From positions 124,001-188,000 of the forward strand of contig NZ_BCZA01000005.1 of NCBI RefSeq assembly GCF_001598475.1: a DNA stretch of 64,000 nt. Reading direction: 5' to 3'. Below are positions 1 to 9,121 of the stretch, piece after piece; position 1 is the first letter of the stretch; every line of letters begins with the position of its first letter. The translations under genes were made by a program, and so were the position numbers. This stretch comes from Pantoea agglomerans NBRC 102470. Its GTDB lineage: Bacteria > Pseudomonadota > Gammaproteobacteria > Enterobacterales > Enterobacteriaceae. Under the pieces are notes generated by a model. The model did not search any database and had not been told where the DNA came from. It was given only the letters and a program-made list of their open reading frames with translations.

Positions 1-1086
1 GGCCTCTCGGCGCGTGGCGTAGCGATCAACACCTTCAGCAATGGCCAGGAAGAGTTTCCCGATTTCACCGCCTTCTGGTTTGAAACGCCAAAAGCGGAAG
101 ATACCACCTTTACCTGCTACGCCCTGCTGGATGGTGCCAGCGTCACCGGTGCTTACAAATTCATCATCCATTGCGAAGAGAAACGCGTGGTGATGGAGGT
201 GGAAAACCACCTGTTTGCCCGTAAAGAGATCCGTCAGATTGGCATCTCGCCAATGACCAGTATGTTCAGCTGCGGCACCAACGAACGCCGCATGTGCAAC
301 ACTTACCATCCGCAGATCCATGACTCCGATCGCCTGGCGATGTGGACCGGTAAAGGTGAATGGATTGCCCGTCCGCTGAATAATCCTCAGCGTCTGCAGT
401 TCAACGCCTATGAAGATGAGAATCCACGTGGGTTTGGCCTGCTGCAGCTTAATCACGACTTCAAAGATTATCAGGATGTGATTGGCTGGTATGACAAACG
501 TCCCAGCCTGTGGGTTGAGCCGGTCGGTAAGTGGGGCAAAGGCGCGATCAACCTGATGGAGATCCCGACTACGGGTGAAACGCTGGATAACGTGGTCTGC
601 TTCTGGCAACCGGCTGAGCCAATCAAAGCGGGCAGCGAGCTGAACTTCTCCTACAAGCTTTACTGGAGTGGTCTGCCGCCGGTGCGTAGCGGTCTGGCGC
701 GCGTGGATGCAACCCGTACCGGTATCGGTGGTTTCCCGGAAGGGTGGGCACCTGGCGAACACTTCCCGGAAACCTGGTGCCGCCGCTTCGCCATCGATTT
801 TATTGGTGGCGATCTGCAGGCTGCTGCGCCGAAAGGGATTGAGCCGGTGATTACCGTTTCATCCGGTAGCGTGAAGCAGGTTGAGATTCTGTATGTCGAT
901 CCGCTTAAGGGCTATCGCATCCTGTTTGACTGGTATCCGAACAGCGATTCCACCGAGCCGGTAGAGATGCGTCTGTTCCTGCGCAGCAAAGATGAGACGC
1001 TGAGTGAAACCTGGCTCTATCAATATTTCCCGCCTGCGCCGGATCAGCGTAAATATGTCGACGACCGCCAGATGACGGTGGGTTGA
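1..1086 (+). CDS. opgD: OpgD glucan biosynthesis protein D, C-terminal part (5' end outside window)
   Basis: The reading frame is open from base 1 and ends at TGA 1084-1086, so the N-terminus (including any Tat signal) lies outside the window. The 361 visible residues follow the C-terminal two thirds of periplasmic OpgD/MdoD, with stretches such as [19 protein letters not shown] and GFGLLQL and the ending [11 protein letters not shown]. OpgD acts in the periplasm on the structure of osmoregulated periplasmic glucans. OpgG is the closest paralogue, but this tail is OpgD-type (from memory of the E. coli proteins). It converges on elaA and shares a terminator with it. Confidence 0.93.
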   Translation, partial: GLSARGVAINTFSNGQEEFPDFTAFWFETPKAEDTTFTCYALLDGASVTGAYKFIIHCEEKRVVMEVENHLFARKEIRQIGISPMTSMFSCGTNERRMCNTYHPQIHDSDRLAMWTGKGEWIARPLNNPQRLQFNAYEDENPRGFGLLQLNHDFKDYQDVIGWYDKRPSLWVEPVGKWGKGAINLMEIPTTGETLDNVVCFWQPAEPIKAGSELNFSYKLYWSGLPPVRSGLARVDATRTGIGGFPEGWAPGEHFPETWCRRFAIDFIGGDLQAAAPKGIEPVITVSSGSVKQVEILYVDPLKGYRILFDWYPNSDSTEPVEMRLFLRSKDETLSETWLYQYFPPAPDQRKYVDDRQMTVG

Positions 1087-1094
1087 TGTAAACA

Positions 1095-1121
1095 GGCGAG
1101 GCTCAGGCCTCGCCTTTTTTT
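1095..1121 (+). terminator. Rho-independent terminator after opgD
   Basis: A perfect 8-bp stem GGCGAGGC/GCCTCGCC with loop TCAG is followed by seven T. It starts 9 bases after the opgD stop, and its T run reaches the last codon of convergent elaA. Confidence 0.9.
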
Positions 1122-1578
1122 ATGGCGCGTTCTTCAGCATATCGACGTGAGGGATCCCATCTTCCAGGTAGTTCTCCCCCACCGCGACAAAGCCATGCTG
1201 CCCATAGAAACTTTCCAGATGCGCCTGCGCGGAGAGAAACAGATCGCGGCCCGGCCAGTGTTGCTGACAACTGTTGATTGCCTGCTCCATCAGACGGTTC
1301 CCCAGCCGCGCACCACGAACCCGATCTGAAACAATCACCCGTCCGATTTTCACCGGGCTGGTCTCATCCTCCGGGGAGAGCAGTCGCGCATAGGCCACCA
1401 GCTGATCATCCGCCATTCCCAGCAGATGCCGGTTTTCCGCGTGCAAATCTTTGCCATCCACATCAAGGTAAGCGCACTGCTGTTCCACCACAAACACGGC
1501 ACTGCGCAACGCCAGCAGTGCATAGAGCTGTGAGGGGGTCAATTCGCTATGGTGTTTATCCTGCCAGTTAATGTCCAT
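1120..1578 (-). CDS. elaA: ElaA, GNAT-family N-acetyltransferase
   Basis: The 152-residue product matches ElaA in length (E. coli about 153) and along its whole sequence: LHSELT-like N-terminus, LYALLALRSAVFVVEQQ, VAYARLL, IGRVIVSDRVRG (the acetyl-CoA-binding V/I-x-x-x-x-R-G segment) and AQAHLESFYGQHGF. Its acceptor substrate is not established. The start was set at ATG 1578-1576, preceded by AAAGGAGAGACC; an upstream in-frame start at 1599 would add seven residues with no better ribosome-binding site. It lies downstream of nuoN on the same strand but is separated by a terminator, so it is probably its own unit. Confidence 0.9.
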   Translation of the reverse strand: MDINWQDKHHSELTPSQLYALLALRSAVFVVEQQCAYLDVDGKDLHAENRHLLGMADDQLVAYARLLSPEDETSPVKIGRVIVSDRVRGARLGNRLMEQAINSCQQHWPGRDLFLSAQAHLESFYGQHGFVAVGENYLEDGIPHVDMLKNAP

Positions 1579-1653
1579 GGTCTCTCCTTTAAACCACACA
1601 CTCTACATCAGCGCGGTGTCGCCAGCACCTGCTGGTGACACTATCTTACAGGC

Positions 1654-1681
1654 AAAAAAAATCAGGCCCGGAGGCCTGATT
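1654..1681 (-). terminator. Terminator of the nuo operon
   Basis: On the minus strand a 9-bp stem AATCAGGCC/GGCCTGATT with loop TCCG is followed by a run of T (the A run 1654-1661 on the plus strand). It begins 20 bases after the nuoN stop codon. Confidence 0.9.
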
Positions 1682-1701
1682 CGTCAGTCGCAGCAACGCG
1701 C

Positions 1702-3159
1702 TTACATCAGCGGCTGAGCCATCTGCACCAGTCTGATCAGCGGCTGCGGGTAAACCCCTAACAGCAGCACCAGAATGGCAGAAATCAGTACTACCACACC
1801 ACCGGCCGTAAATGCCCAGTTAGCCGGGGTATCACGGGTATGCAGTTCTGGCGGGCTGAGGTAGAGACTCACCGTCACGCGCAGATAGTAGTAGAGGCCA
1901 ATCGCACTACCCGCGACTACAGCACCGGTCAGCCACCACAGGTGCGCACTGACGCCTGAAGCGATAACGTAGAATTTACCGATAAAGCCCAGCGTCATCG
2001 GGATACCCGCCAGTGACAGCATCATCACCGTCATCACCGCTGACAGAATAGGACGATGCCAGAACAGGCCGCGATAGGAGTAGAGCGAGTCAGCATCCGG
2101 GCCACGATACGGGCTGGACATCAGACTCACCACACCAAAGGCACCCAGGCTGCTGAACAGATAACCGGCCAGGTATACGCCAGATGTTTCCAGCGACAGC
2201 TGATGATCTTTCACCGCAATCAGTGCCACCAGCAGATAACCGAGGTGGGCGATAGAGGAGTAACCCAGCAGACGCTTGATGTTGCTCTGCGAAATCGCCA
2301 TCAGGTTACCGAACAGAATCGACACGAAGGCGATCATGGCCAGCACTGTGCGCACCGCTTCGCTGTCGGTCACCGGCGCGTACATAAACAGACGCATGAT
2401 GACACCGAAGATAGCAATCTTGCTGGCGGTGGCCAGGAAGGTTGAAACCGGCGCAGGCGCACCCTGATAAACATCGGGGGTCCAGAGGTGGAACGGAACC
2501 AGTGAGAGCTTAAAGCCCAGACCGATAATCATCATACCCAGACCCACCAGCAGCAGTGGCTCGTGGATCATGCTGTCAGTCAGGCTCTGGCCCAGTGCCA
2601 CAAAGCTCAGGTTACCGGAGTCGGCGTAGATCAGCGCAATACCAAACAGCAGGAACGACGAGGCCGCCGCCGAAAGAATGGTGTACTTCAGTGCGGCTTC
2701 CAGTGAACGTTTCTGGCGGAAGGCGTAGCCAATCAGACCAAACAGCGGCAGCGACAGCAGTTCAATACCGATGAACAGCGAAGCCAGATGGTTAGCACTG
2801 GCCAGCACGATGCCACCAAGTGCCGCAATCAGCACCAGCAGGTAGAACTCATCTTTGTTGTCCGGGAAGCCCGCCAGCCATGGATAGGCAAAGGTACAGG
2901 TCGCCAGACTCGCCAGCATGACCAGCGCGGTATAGAACATCGAATAGCCATCGACGCGCAGCAGCGGCGTGACATCCATCGCCCCGACCTGACCGACAAA
3001 GTACAGCGAGAGCAGCGCCAGGTTCAGGCCAACTACCGTTAGCGTGGCGTTAACGAAGTGGTTGCGTCGCCAGGCAATGGACAGCATCACAACCACCACC
3101 GTCAATCCGACGATTAACAGCGGTAGCAACGCAATCAATTGGTGAGGAGTTATTGTCAT
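1702..3159 (-). CDS. nuoN: NADH-quinone oxidoreductase subunit N
   Basis: NuoN is one of the three antiporter-like proton-pumping subunits of the membrane arm of complex I. The 485-residue length equals E. coli NuoN. The polytopic sequence carries the conserved [27 protein letters not shown] (with the functional Lys), [16 protein letters not shown] and the [14 protein letters not shown] segment of TM helices. ATG 3159 lies 6 bases after the nuoM stop, and AAGG inside the end of nuoM is the likely ribosome-binding site. It is the last gene of the operon and is followed by a strong terminator. Confidence 0.98.
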   Translation of the reverse strand: MTITPHQLIALLPLLIVGLTVVVVMLSIAWRRNHFVNATLTVVGLNLALLSLYFVGQVGAMDVTPLLRVDGYSMFYTALVMLASLATCTFAYPWLAGFPDNKDEFYLLVLIAALGGIVLASANHLASLFIGIELLSLPLFGLIGYAFRQKRSLEAALKYTILSAAASSFLLFGIALIYADSGNLSFVALGQSLTDSMIHEPLLLVGLGMMIIGLGFKLSLVPFHLWTPDVYQGAPAPVSTFLATASKIAIFGVIMRLFMYAPVTDSEAVRTVLAMIAFVSILFGNLMAISQSNIKRLLGYSSIAHLGYLLVALIAVKDHQLSLETSGVYLAGYLFSSLGAFGVVSLMSSPYRGPDADSLYSYRGLFWHRPILSAVMTVMMLSLAGIPMTLGFIGKFYVIASGVSAHLWWLTGAVVAGSAIGLYYYLRVTVSLYLSPPELHTRDTPANWAFTAGGVVVLISAILVLLLGVYPQPLIRLVQMAQPLM

Positions 3160-3165
3160 GGCGAA

Positions 3166-4686
3166 TTACGGCCTTGTAGTTGAAATTGAAGCGGTAAACC
3201 ACTGCTGAATATTGCTCATGGCAGCGTGCGAAGTATCCAGAATCGGCTGTGGATAGACGCCCAGCAGCACCAGCAGCACCACCAGAACACCGATGGTCAT
3301 AAACTCACGCGGTGACATGCCTGGCAGCGGATCTTTCGATTTCGCTTCGCCGTAGTAAGCGCGCTGCATCATCACCAGCGAGTAAATCGAGGCAAACACC
3401 AGACCAAAGGTCGCGATGATGATAATCATCGGCACCACCTGGAAGCTGCCGGTCAGAATCATAAATTCGCCGACGAAGTTACCGGTGCCTGGCATACCGA
3501 GGTTGGCAACGGCAAAGAACAGCGACAGACCCGGAATCCATTTGATGCGCGACCACAGGCCACCCATCTGACGCATATCACGAGTATGCAGACGCTCATA
3601 CAGCTGACCACACAGAATGAAGAGTGCTGCAGCGGAGAGACCGTGCGCAATCATCTGAATCACCGCGCCCTGCAGCGCCAGCTGGCTGCCGGTATAGATG
3701 GCAATCAGCACAAAGCCCATGTGCGAAATCGAGGTGTAAGCAATCAGACGTTTGATATCAGTCTGCGAGAAGGCCATCCAGGCACCGTAGAAGATACCGA
3801 TGATGCCTAACCACATGGCGATTGGCGCAAACTCGGCTGACGCATTCGGGAACAGCGGCAGACTGAAACGCAGTAAACCGTAAGCTGCGGTTTTCAGCAG
3901 GATACCCGCCAGGTCGACAGAACCAGCCGTTGGTGCCTGACTGTGCGCATCCGGCAGCCAGCCGTGCAACGGTACCACCGGCATCTTCACCGCAAAGGCG
4001 ATAAAGAAGCCCAGCATCAGCAGATATTCAACACCGCTCGACATTGGCGTCTGCAGCAGCTGTTCATAGTTGAATGTCCAGACGCCAGTCGCATTGTAGT
4101 GGACAAACACCAGGCCCAGAATCGCAATCAGCATCACCAGACCTGAGGCCTGGGTGTAGATGAAGAATTTGGTCGCGGCGGAAATACGGGTTTTGCCGTC
4201 CGATGCTTTATGACCCCAGAGCGCGATGAGGAAGTACATCGGCACCAGCATCATTTCCCAGAAGAAGAAGAACAGGAACAGGTCGATGGAGAGGAACACA
4301 CCGATCACGCCGCCCAGGATCCACATCAGGTTCAGGTGGAAGAAGCCCTGATACTTTGAAATCTCATTCCATGAACAGAGCACCGCCATCAGACCGAGCA
4401 GGCCGGTCAGCACCACCATCAGCAGCGACAGGCCATCAATGGCTAAATGGAAGCTGATGCCGAAGCGTGGGATCCACGGAACGGAGAAACTTGACTGCCA
4501 CTGCGGAATGCCCGCTGCCTGCGTCAGTGAATAGCCTCCCTGCAACCAGAGTTGCAGTGAAAGCGCCAACGTCAGCCCCATAGTGATCAGTGCGATCCAG
4601 CGTGGCACCTTCGCGCCGAGGCGCTCAGTGAGCCAGCAGATCAGACCACCGACGAAGGGTATGATAATTAGCCAAGGTAATAACAC
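3166..4686 (-). CDS. nuoM: NADH-quinone oxidoreductase subunit M
   Basis: NuoM is the second antiporter-like subunit of the complex I membrane arm. The product has 506 residues (E. coli 509). Diagnostic segments include FFFFWEMMLVPMYFLIALWG with the conserved glutamate, VVPLHGWLPDAHSQAPTAGS and DIKRLIAYTSISHMGFVL. Translation most likely begins at GTG 4686-4684, giving the MLLPW N-terminus, with AAGGGA about 9 bases upstream. It is separated from nuoL by about 210 bases holding a palindromic repeat, an unusually long gap in an otherwise tight operon. Confidence 0.98.
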   Translation of the reverse strand: MLLPWLIIIPFVGGLICWLTERLGAKVPRWIALITMGLTLALSLQLWLQGGYSLTQAAGIPQWQSSFSVPWIPRFGISFHLAIDGLSLLMVVLTGLLGLMAVLCSWNEISKYQGFFHLNLMWILGGVIGVFLSIDLFLFFFFWEMMLVPMYFLIALWGHKASDGKTRISAATKFFIYTQASGLVMLIAILGLVFVHYNATGVWTFNYEQLLQTPMSSGVEYLLMLGFFIAFAVKMPVVPLHGWLPDAHSQAPTAGSVDLAGILLKTAAYGLLRFSLPLFPNASAEFAPIAMWLGIIGIFYGAWMAFSQTDIKRLIAYTSISHMGFVLIAIYTGSQLALQGAVIQMIAHGLSAAALFILCGQLYERLHTRDMRQMGGLWSRIKWIPGLSLFFAVANLGMPGTGNFVGEFMILTGSFQVVPMIIIIATFGLVFASIYSLVMMQRAYYGEAKSKDPLPGMSPREFMTIGVLVVLLVLLGVYPQPILDTSHAAMSNIQQWFTASISTTRP

Positions 4687-4718
4687 GGCACACTTCCCTT
4701 TTCTTTGTCTTAGTTCGG

Positions 4719-4827
4719 GCTATCTTACTTGCCATTTTGGCTCCCGGCAGTGCTCGCAATCCTCACATACCTCGGTATGCTCCGGTTGCTGTGCGCTGGC
4801 GGTAACCAAACTGGCCGCGACGATAAC
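4719..4827. repeat. ~109-bp imperfect palindromic repeat between nuoL and nuoM
   Basis: The element is an imperfect inverted repeat centred on CATACC-TC-GGTATG (4766-4779). Matching outer blocks include GCAA/TTGC, a CAG/CTG pair, GCCATTTTGG against CCAAACTGGC, and GCTATC/GATAAC at the ends. No tight coding frame runs through it. The layout resembles the small palindromic intergenic repeats of enterobacteria. It is not an ERIC by sequence, and I cannot name its family. As RNA in the nuo transcript it could form a long hairpin that stabilises or uncouples nuoL and nuoM messages. Confidence 0.65.
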
Positions 4828-4896
4828 GCCCTTGCTCAGGACAATTTTTGACATTCTCAATGGGCAGATTAGCTAACCTGCCCCGCTCATCAATCT

Positions 4897-6732
4897 TTAA
4901 ATCACCAGCAGCAGAGCCAGCACCAGCACGGCGCCCACGCTCATTGACGCAACGTACCAGCGCAGGTAGCCATTCTCACTGACTACCAGGCCTTTGTTGG
5001 CAATACGTGACAGCAGCGCAGGCAGGTTCATCAGGCCATTCAGTGGGTCGCGCTTCAGCAGCCACGCAATACCCAGATAAGGTTTGACGAACACTTTATC
5101 GTAGAGCCAGTCGAAGCCCCAGGCCGCAAACCACCAGGTGCCGAAGAAACGGCCTGGTGCACTGTTTGCGATACGGGTAACCAGCTCACGTTTGCCCAGC
5201 CACAGCGCGGCAGCGATCAGAATGCCGACAATCGCTACAACGCCCGAGGTGATTTCAAGTCCCACTTTGCCCGCTTCACCGAACTCATTGGCTGGCAGTA
5301 CACCTGCCAGCGGCGGCGTGATCAGCGCACCAATAAAGGTGGAGAGCAGCAGCAGCACAATCAGCGGCAGATGATGGGTAATACCCTTACCGGCGTGCGC
5401 ATGAATTTTCTCTTCGCCGTGGAACACGATGAAGATCATACGGAAGGTATAGATAGAGGTCAGGAACGCCCCCACCAGACCCGCAACCATCAGGTTGATG
5501 TGACCGTTAGCCAGTGCGCCAAACAGGATCTCATCTTTACTGTAGAAGCCCGCCGTAATCAGCGGCAGTGCCGCCAGCGCCGCGCCGCCCACCAGGAAGC
5601 AGGTGTAAACCAGTGGAATGCTCTTACGCAGGCCACCCATTTTGAAAATGTTCTGCTCGTGATGGCAGGCCAGAATCACTGAACCCGAAGAGAGGAACAG
5701 CAACGCTTTAAAGAAGGCGTGCGTCATCAGATGGAAAATCGCCGCATCCCACGCCTGAACACCCAGCGCCAGGAACATGTAGCCAATCTGACTCATGGTG
5801 GAGTAAGCGAGAACACGTTTGATGTCGGTCTGTACCAGCGCGGCAAAGCCTGCCAGCACCAGGGTAATCGCCCCGATAATCCCGACCAGATGCAGCACTT
5901 CCGGCGTCAGCAGGAAGAGACCGTGGCTACGGGCAATAAGGTAGACACCTGCTGTCACCATGGTCGCGGCGTGGATCAGTGCCGAAACCGGTGTCGGACC
6001 GGCCATCGCATCTGCCAGCCAGGTCTGTAACGGCAGCTGTGCCGATTTACCGACCGCGCCACCCAGCAGCATCAGCGTTGCCCACTGCAGCATATGGTTA
6101 TCTGCGGCAAAGTGCGCAGGAGCCAGCTCCATCATCTCGCGGAAGTTCAGCGTGCCCAGCTCGTTGTAGAGGATGAACAGACCAAATGCCAGGAAGACGT
6201 CGCCCACGCGGGTAATGATGAACGCTTTCATCGCCGCTTTGCCGTTTTCCGGATTGCTGTAGTAGAAACCGATCAGCAGATAAGAGCAGAGGCCTACCCC
6301 TTCCCAGCCCAGATACATCAGCATCAGGTTATCGGCCAGCACCAGAACAACCATGCTGGCGATAAACAGGTTGGTATAGGCGAAGAAGCGGGAGTAGCCC
6401 TCTTCTCCACGCATGTACCAGGAGGCGAACATGTGAATGAAGAAACCGACACCGGTCACGACAGACAGCATGGTCAACGACAGGCCATCCAGCGTCAGGT
6501 TCACCTTCATGTCGAAGTTGCCGACATGCATCCAGGTCCAGAGCGCCTGCGTGTAGGCTTGCTGGCCGTTGGCGAAGAAGTCAAAACCGACCATCGCCGT
6601 GGTCAGGGCCGCCAGACCCACCGATCCCATACCAATCGTGGCCGACAGGTTCTCTGACCAGCGACCGCGCGAAAATGCTAACAGCAGAAAGCCGATCAGC
6701 GGAAACAAGACAGTTAAATAGAGAAGATTCAT
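4897..6732 (-). CDS. nuoL: NADH-quinone oxidoreductase subunit L
   Basis: NuoL is the distal antiporter-like subunit of complex I and carries the long lateral helix along the membrane arm. The 611-residue protein (E. coli 613) has [16 protein letters not shown], the conserved [20 protein letters not shown] segment, [20 protein letters not shown] and [18 protein letters not shown], followed by the extended C-terminal part. The start ATG 6732-6730 overlaps the nuoK stop by 4 bases (ATGA type), indicating translational coupling. Confidence 0.98.
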   Translation of the reverse strand: MNLLYLTVLFPLIGFLLLAFSRGRWSENLSATIGMGSVGLAALTTAMVGFDFFANGQQAYTQALWTWMHVGNFDMKVNLTLDGLSLTMLSVVTGVGFFIHMFASWYMRGEEGYSRFFAYTNLFIASMVVLVLADNLMLMYLGWEGVGLCSYLLIGFYYSNPENGKAAMKAFIITRVGDVFLAFGLFILYNELGTLNFREMMELAPAHFAADNHMLQWATLMLLGGAVGKSAQLPLQTWLADAMAGPTPVSALIHAATMVTAGVYLIARSHGLFLLTPEVLHLVGIIGAITLVLAGFAALVQTDIKRVLAYSTMSQIGYMFLALGVQAWDAAIFHLMTHAFFKALLFLSSGSVILACHHEQNIFKMGGLRKSIPLVYTCFLVGGAALAALPLITAGFYSKDEILFGALANGHINLMVAGLVGAFLTSIYTFRMIFIVFHGEEKIHAHAGKGITHHLPLIVLLLLSTFIGALITPPLAGVLPANEFGEAGKVGLEITSGVVAIVGILIAAALWLGKRELVTRIANSAPGRFFGTWWFAAWGFDWLYDKVFVKPYLGIAWLLKRDPLNGLMNLPALLSRIANKGLVVSENGYLRWYVASMSVGAVLVLALLLVI

Positions 6733-7031
6733 CCGCGCATCTCGCTCACAGTATCAATGTTCAGCGTCTGACGACGACGATAGAGCTGAAGCAGCAGTGC
6801 CAGACCAATACTGGCTTCCGCTGCCGCCAGGCTGATCGCCAGGATATACATCACCTGTCCATCGGCCTGACCCCAATAGCTCCCGGCAACCACCAGGGCT
6901 AAGGCGGCGGCGTTGATCATGATTTCAAGGCCGATCAGCATAAACAGCAGATTGCGGCGTATTACCAGCGACGTCAGTCCAAGGACAAACAGCACGGCAG
7001 CAAGAATCAATCCATGTTGTAACGGGATCAT
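6729..7031 (-). CDS. nuoK: NADH-quinone oxidoreductase subunit K
   Basis: NuoK is a small three-helix membrane subunit of complex I that contributes key glutamates to the proton path. The 100-residue length is the family standard. It shows MIPLQHGL at the start, [16 protein letters not shown] (TM2 with conserved Glu) and [17 protein letters not shown] (TM3 with conserved Glu). It overlaps nuoJ and nuoL by 4 bases each. Confidence 0.98.
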   Translation of the reverse strand: MIPLQHGLILAAVLFVLGLTSLVIRRNLLFMLIGLEIMINAAALALVVAGSYWGQADGQVMYILAISLAAAEASIGLALLLQLYRRRQTLNIDTVSEMRG

Positions 7032-7579
7032 GCGTTCTCCTTTTTCACCTGAGCGGCGTCAGCATTACGGTTACTCAGGACTTCGCCCTGACGCTCTTCG
7101 CGACCGATATGGAACGCCACGACCAGACCCGCCAGCAGCAGCATTGAGGCCAGTTCAACCGCCAGTACGTAAGGACCAAACAGGCTGATGCCGACCGCTT
7201 TGGCGTCGATGATGGTGCCATCGATGCCCTGATCGTTGGCGGTCAGAATGGCGTAGACCATTACGACCAGCAGCAGCAACGAGACGATACCCGGACCAAT
7301 CCACAGTGACGGGCTGAGCCACTCACGCTCCTGCTTCTCGGTCTGCTTGCCTAAGTTCAGCATCATGACCACGAAGACGAACAGCACCATAATGGCACCG
7401 GCGTAGACGATGATCTCCAGCGCACCGGCAAAATAGGCTCCCATAGAGAAGAAGACGCCCGCGATCGATAACAGCGAAACGATCAGGTACAGCAACGCAT
7501 GTACCGGATTAGTGTGAGTAATGACGCGCAACGTCGTCAGCACCGCCACCAGCCCGCAAAGATAAAACGCAAATTCCAT
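7028..7579 (-). CDS. nuoJ: NADH-quinone oxidoreductase subunit J
   Basis: NuoJ is a five-helix membrane subunit next to NuoK, with a pi-bulge helix region involved in coupling. From ATG 7579 the product has 183 residues (E. coli 184), with [14 protein letters not shown] at the start and [16 protein letters not shown] and [20 protein letters not shown] further in. An upstream in-frame start at 7660 would add 27 hydrophilic residues overlapping nuoI and is not used by the family. AAGGAGCAAGGC before the chosen ATG supports it. It starts 10 bases after nuoI. Confidence 0.97.
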   Translation of the reverse strand: MEFAFYLCGLVAVLTTLRVITHTNPVHALLYLIVSLLSIAGVFFSMGAYFAGALEIIVYAGAIMVLFVFVVMMLNLGKQTEKQEREWLSPSLWIGPGIVSLLLLVVMVYAILTANDQGIDGTIIDAKAVGISLFGPYVLAVELASMLLLAGLVVAFHIGREERQGEVLSNRNADAAQVKKENA

Positions 7580-7589
7580 GCCTTGCTCC

Positions 7590-8132
7590 TTAAGGTAATA
7601 AGCCTTTGACGTCGATAGGCTTCGCTTCGTTTTCTGCTTCGCCCTTATCTTTACCGTCAATCGCCATACCTGCCATGCGGTAGAAGTTGTACTCCGGATA
7701 TTTACCCGGCCCCGAAATCAGCAGATCGTCCTTCTCATACACCAGATCCTGACGCTTAAACTCACCCAGTTCGAAATCGGGGGTCAGCTGAATCGCAGTG
7801 GTCGGACAGGCTTCCTCACACATGCCGCAGAAGATGCAGCGTGAGAAGTTGATACGGAAGAACTCCGGGTACCAGCGGCCATCTTTGGTTTCAGCTTTCT
7901 GCAGCGAGATACAGCCAACCGGGCAGGCAACCGCACACAGGTTACAGGCGACGCAACGCTCCTGACCATCCGGATCGCGGGTTAACACGATACGGCCACG
8001 ATAGCGTGGTGGCAGATAAACCGGCTCTTCCGGATACATCTGAGTTTCACGTTTGGCGAAGGCGTGCAGCCCGATCAGCCAGATACTGCGAACTGTCGTG
8101 CCAAAGCCTACGACAATATCTTTCAAAGTCAT
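7590..8132 (-). CDS. nuoI: NADH-quinone oxidoreductase subunit I (two 4Fe-4S ferredoxin-like)
   Basis: NuoI carries clusters N6a and N6b, passing electrons from NuoG to N2 in NuoB in the peripheral arm. The 180-residue length equals E. coli. Two ferredoxin motifs are visible: [12 protein letters not shown] and [12 protein letters not shown], each CxxCxxCxxxCP. ATG 8132-8130 lies 11 bases after the nuoH stop. Confidence 0.98.
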   Translation of the reverse strand: MTLKDIVVGFGTTVRSIWLIGLHAFAKRETQMYPEEPVYLPPRYRGRIVLTRDPDGQERCVACNLCAVACPVGCISLQKAETKDGRWYPEFFRINFSRCIFCGMCEEACPTTAIQLTPDFELGEFKRQDLVYEKDDLLISGPGKYPEYNFYRMAGMAIDGKDKGEAENEAKPIDVKGLLP

Positions 8133-8143
8133 TTGTTAACCCC

Positions 8144-9121
8144 TTACGGCGCTGTGTAGAGAATCACTGCGGCAGTCGCCAGCAGGTTCAACAGCGTCAA
8201 CGGCAGACACACTTTCCAGCCGAATGACAGCACCTGGTCGTAGCGTGGGCGCGGAAGCGCAGCACGAATCAGGATGAACATCATCATAAAGAACGCCGTT
8301 TTCAGGGCGAACCAGATGAACGGCGGCAGGAATGGGCCATGCCAGCCACCAAAGAACAGCGTCACAATCAGCGCTGAAACGGTGGTGATCGCCACATATT
8401 CGCCGACAAAGAACAGGCCGAACTTCATACCGGCATATTCGATGTGATAACCGTCCGCCAGTTCCTGCTCCGCTTCTGGCTGGTCAAACGGATGACGGTG
8501 ACACACCGCTACGCCAGCAATACAGAAGGTCACGAAACCGAAGAACTGCGGAATGATGTTCCACAGGTGCGTCTGGCTATTGACGATATCGTTCATATTG
8601 AACGAGCCCGCCTGCGCCACCACACCCATCAGCGACAGACCCAGGAACACTTCGTAGCTCAGGGTCTGCGCCGAGGCGCGCATCGCACCCAGCAGCGAGT
8701 ATTTGTTATTACTCGACCAGCCGGCAAACAGCACCGCGTAGACCGCAAGGCCCGCCATCATCAGGAAGAACAGCAGACCGATATTCAGGTCTGTCACCAT
8801 CCAGGTTGGCGAAACCGGCACGATAGCAAAGGCCAGCAGCAGTGAAACAAAGGCGATAACCGGCGCAAGGGTAAAGATAAAGCGGTCGGTAAACGGCGGG
8901 ACCCAGTCCTCTTTAAAGAACATTTTGATCATGTCCGCTACCAGCTGGAGCGAGCCGCCCCAGCCTACGCGGTTTGGTCCGTAACGGTTCTGGAACAGGC
9001 CGAGCAGCCGACGCTCGGCGAAGCTCATGAACGCGCCGCAGGCCACAACCACCAGCAGAATCACGATGGCTTTAACAATGGCCAGCAGAATGTCGATAAC
9101 GTCCGGTGTTAACCAGCTCAT
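8144..9121 (-). CDS. nuoH: NADH-quinone oxidoreductase subunit H
   Basis: NuoH is the membrane subunit that forms the quinone-binding chamber with NuoB and NuoD. The 325-residue protein matches E. coli in length and has [19 protein letters not shown] near the N-terminus, [19 protein letters not shown] (the charged loop forming the quinone site) and the terminal [11 protein letters not shown] segment. The start ATG overlaps the end of nuoG by 4 bases. Confidence 0.98.
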   Translation of the reverse strand: MSWLTPDVIDILLAIVKAIVILLVVVACGAFMSFAERRLLGLFQNRYGPNRVGWGGSLQLVADMIKMFFKEDWVPPFTDRFIFTLAPVIAFVSLLLAFAIVPVSPTWMVTDLNIGLLFFLMMAGLAVYAVLFAGWSSNNKYSLLGAMRASAQTLSYEVFLGLSLMGVVAQAGSFNMNDIVNSQTHLWNIIPQFFGFVTFCIAGVAVCHRHPFDQPEAEQELADGYHIEYAGMKFGLFFVGEYVAITTVSALIVTLFFGGWHGPFLPPFIWFALKTAFFMMMFILIRAALPRPRYDQVLSFGWKVCLPLTLLNLLATAAVILYTAP

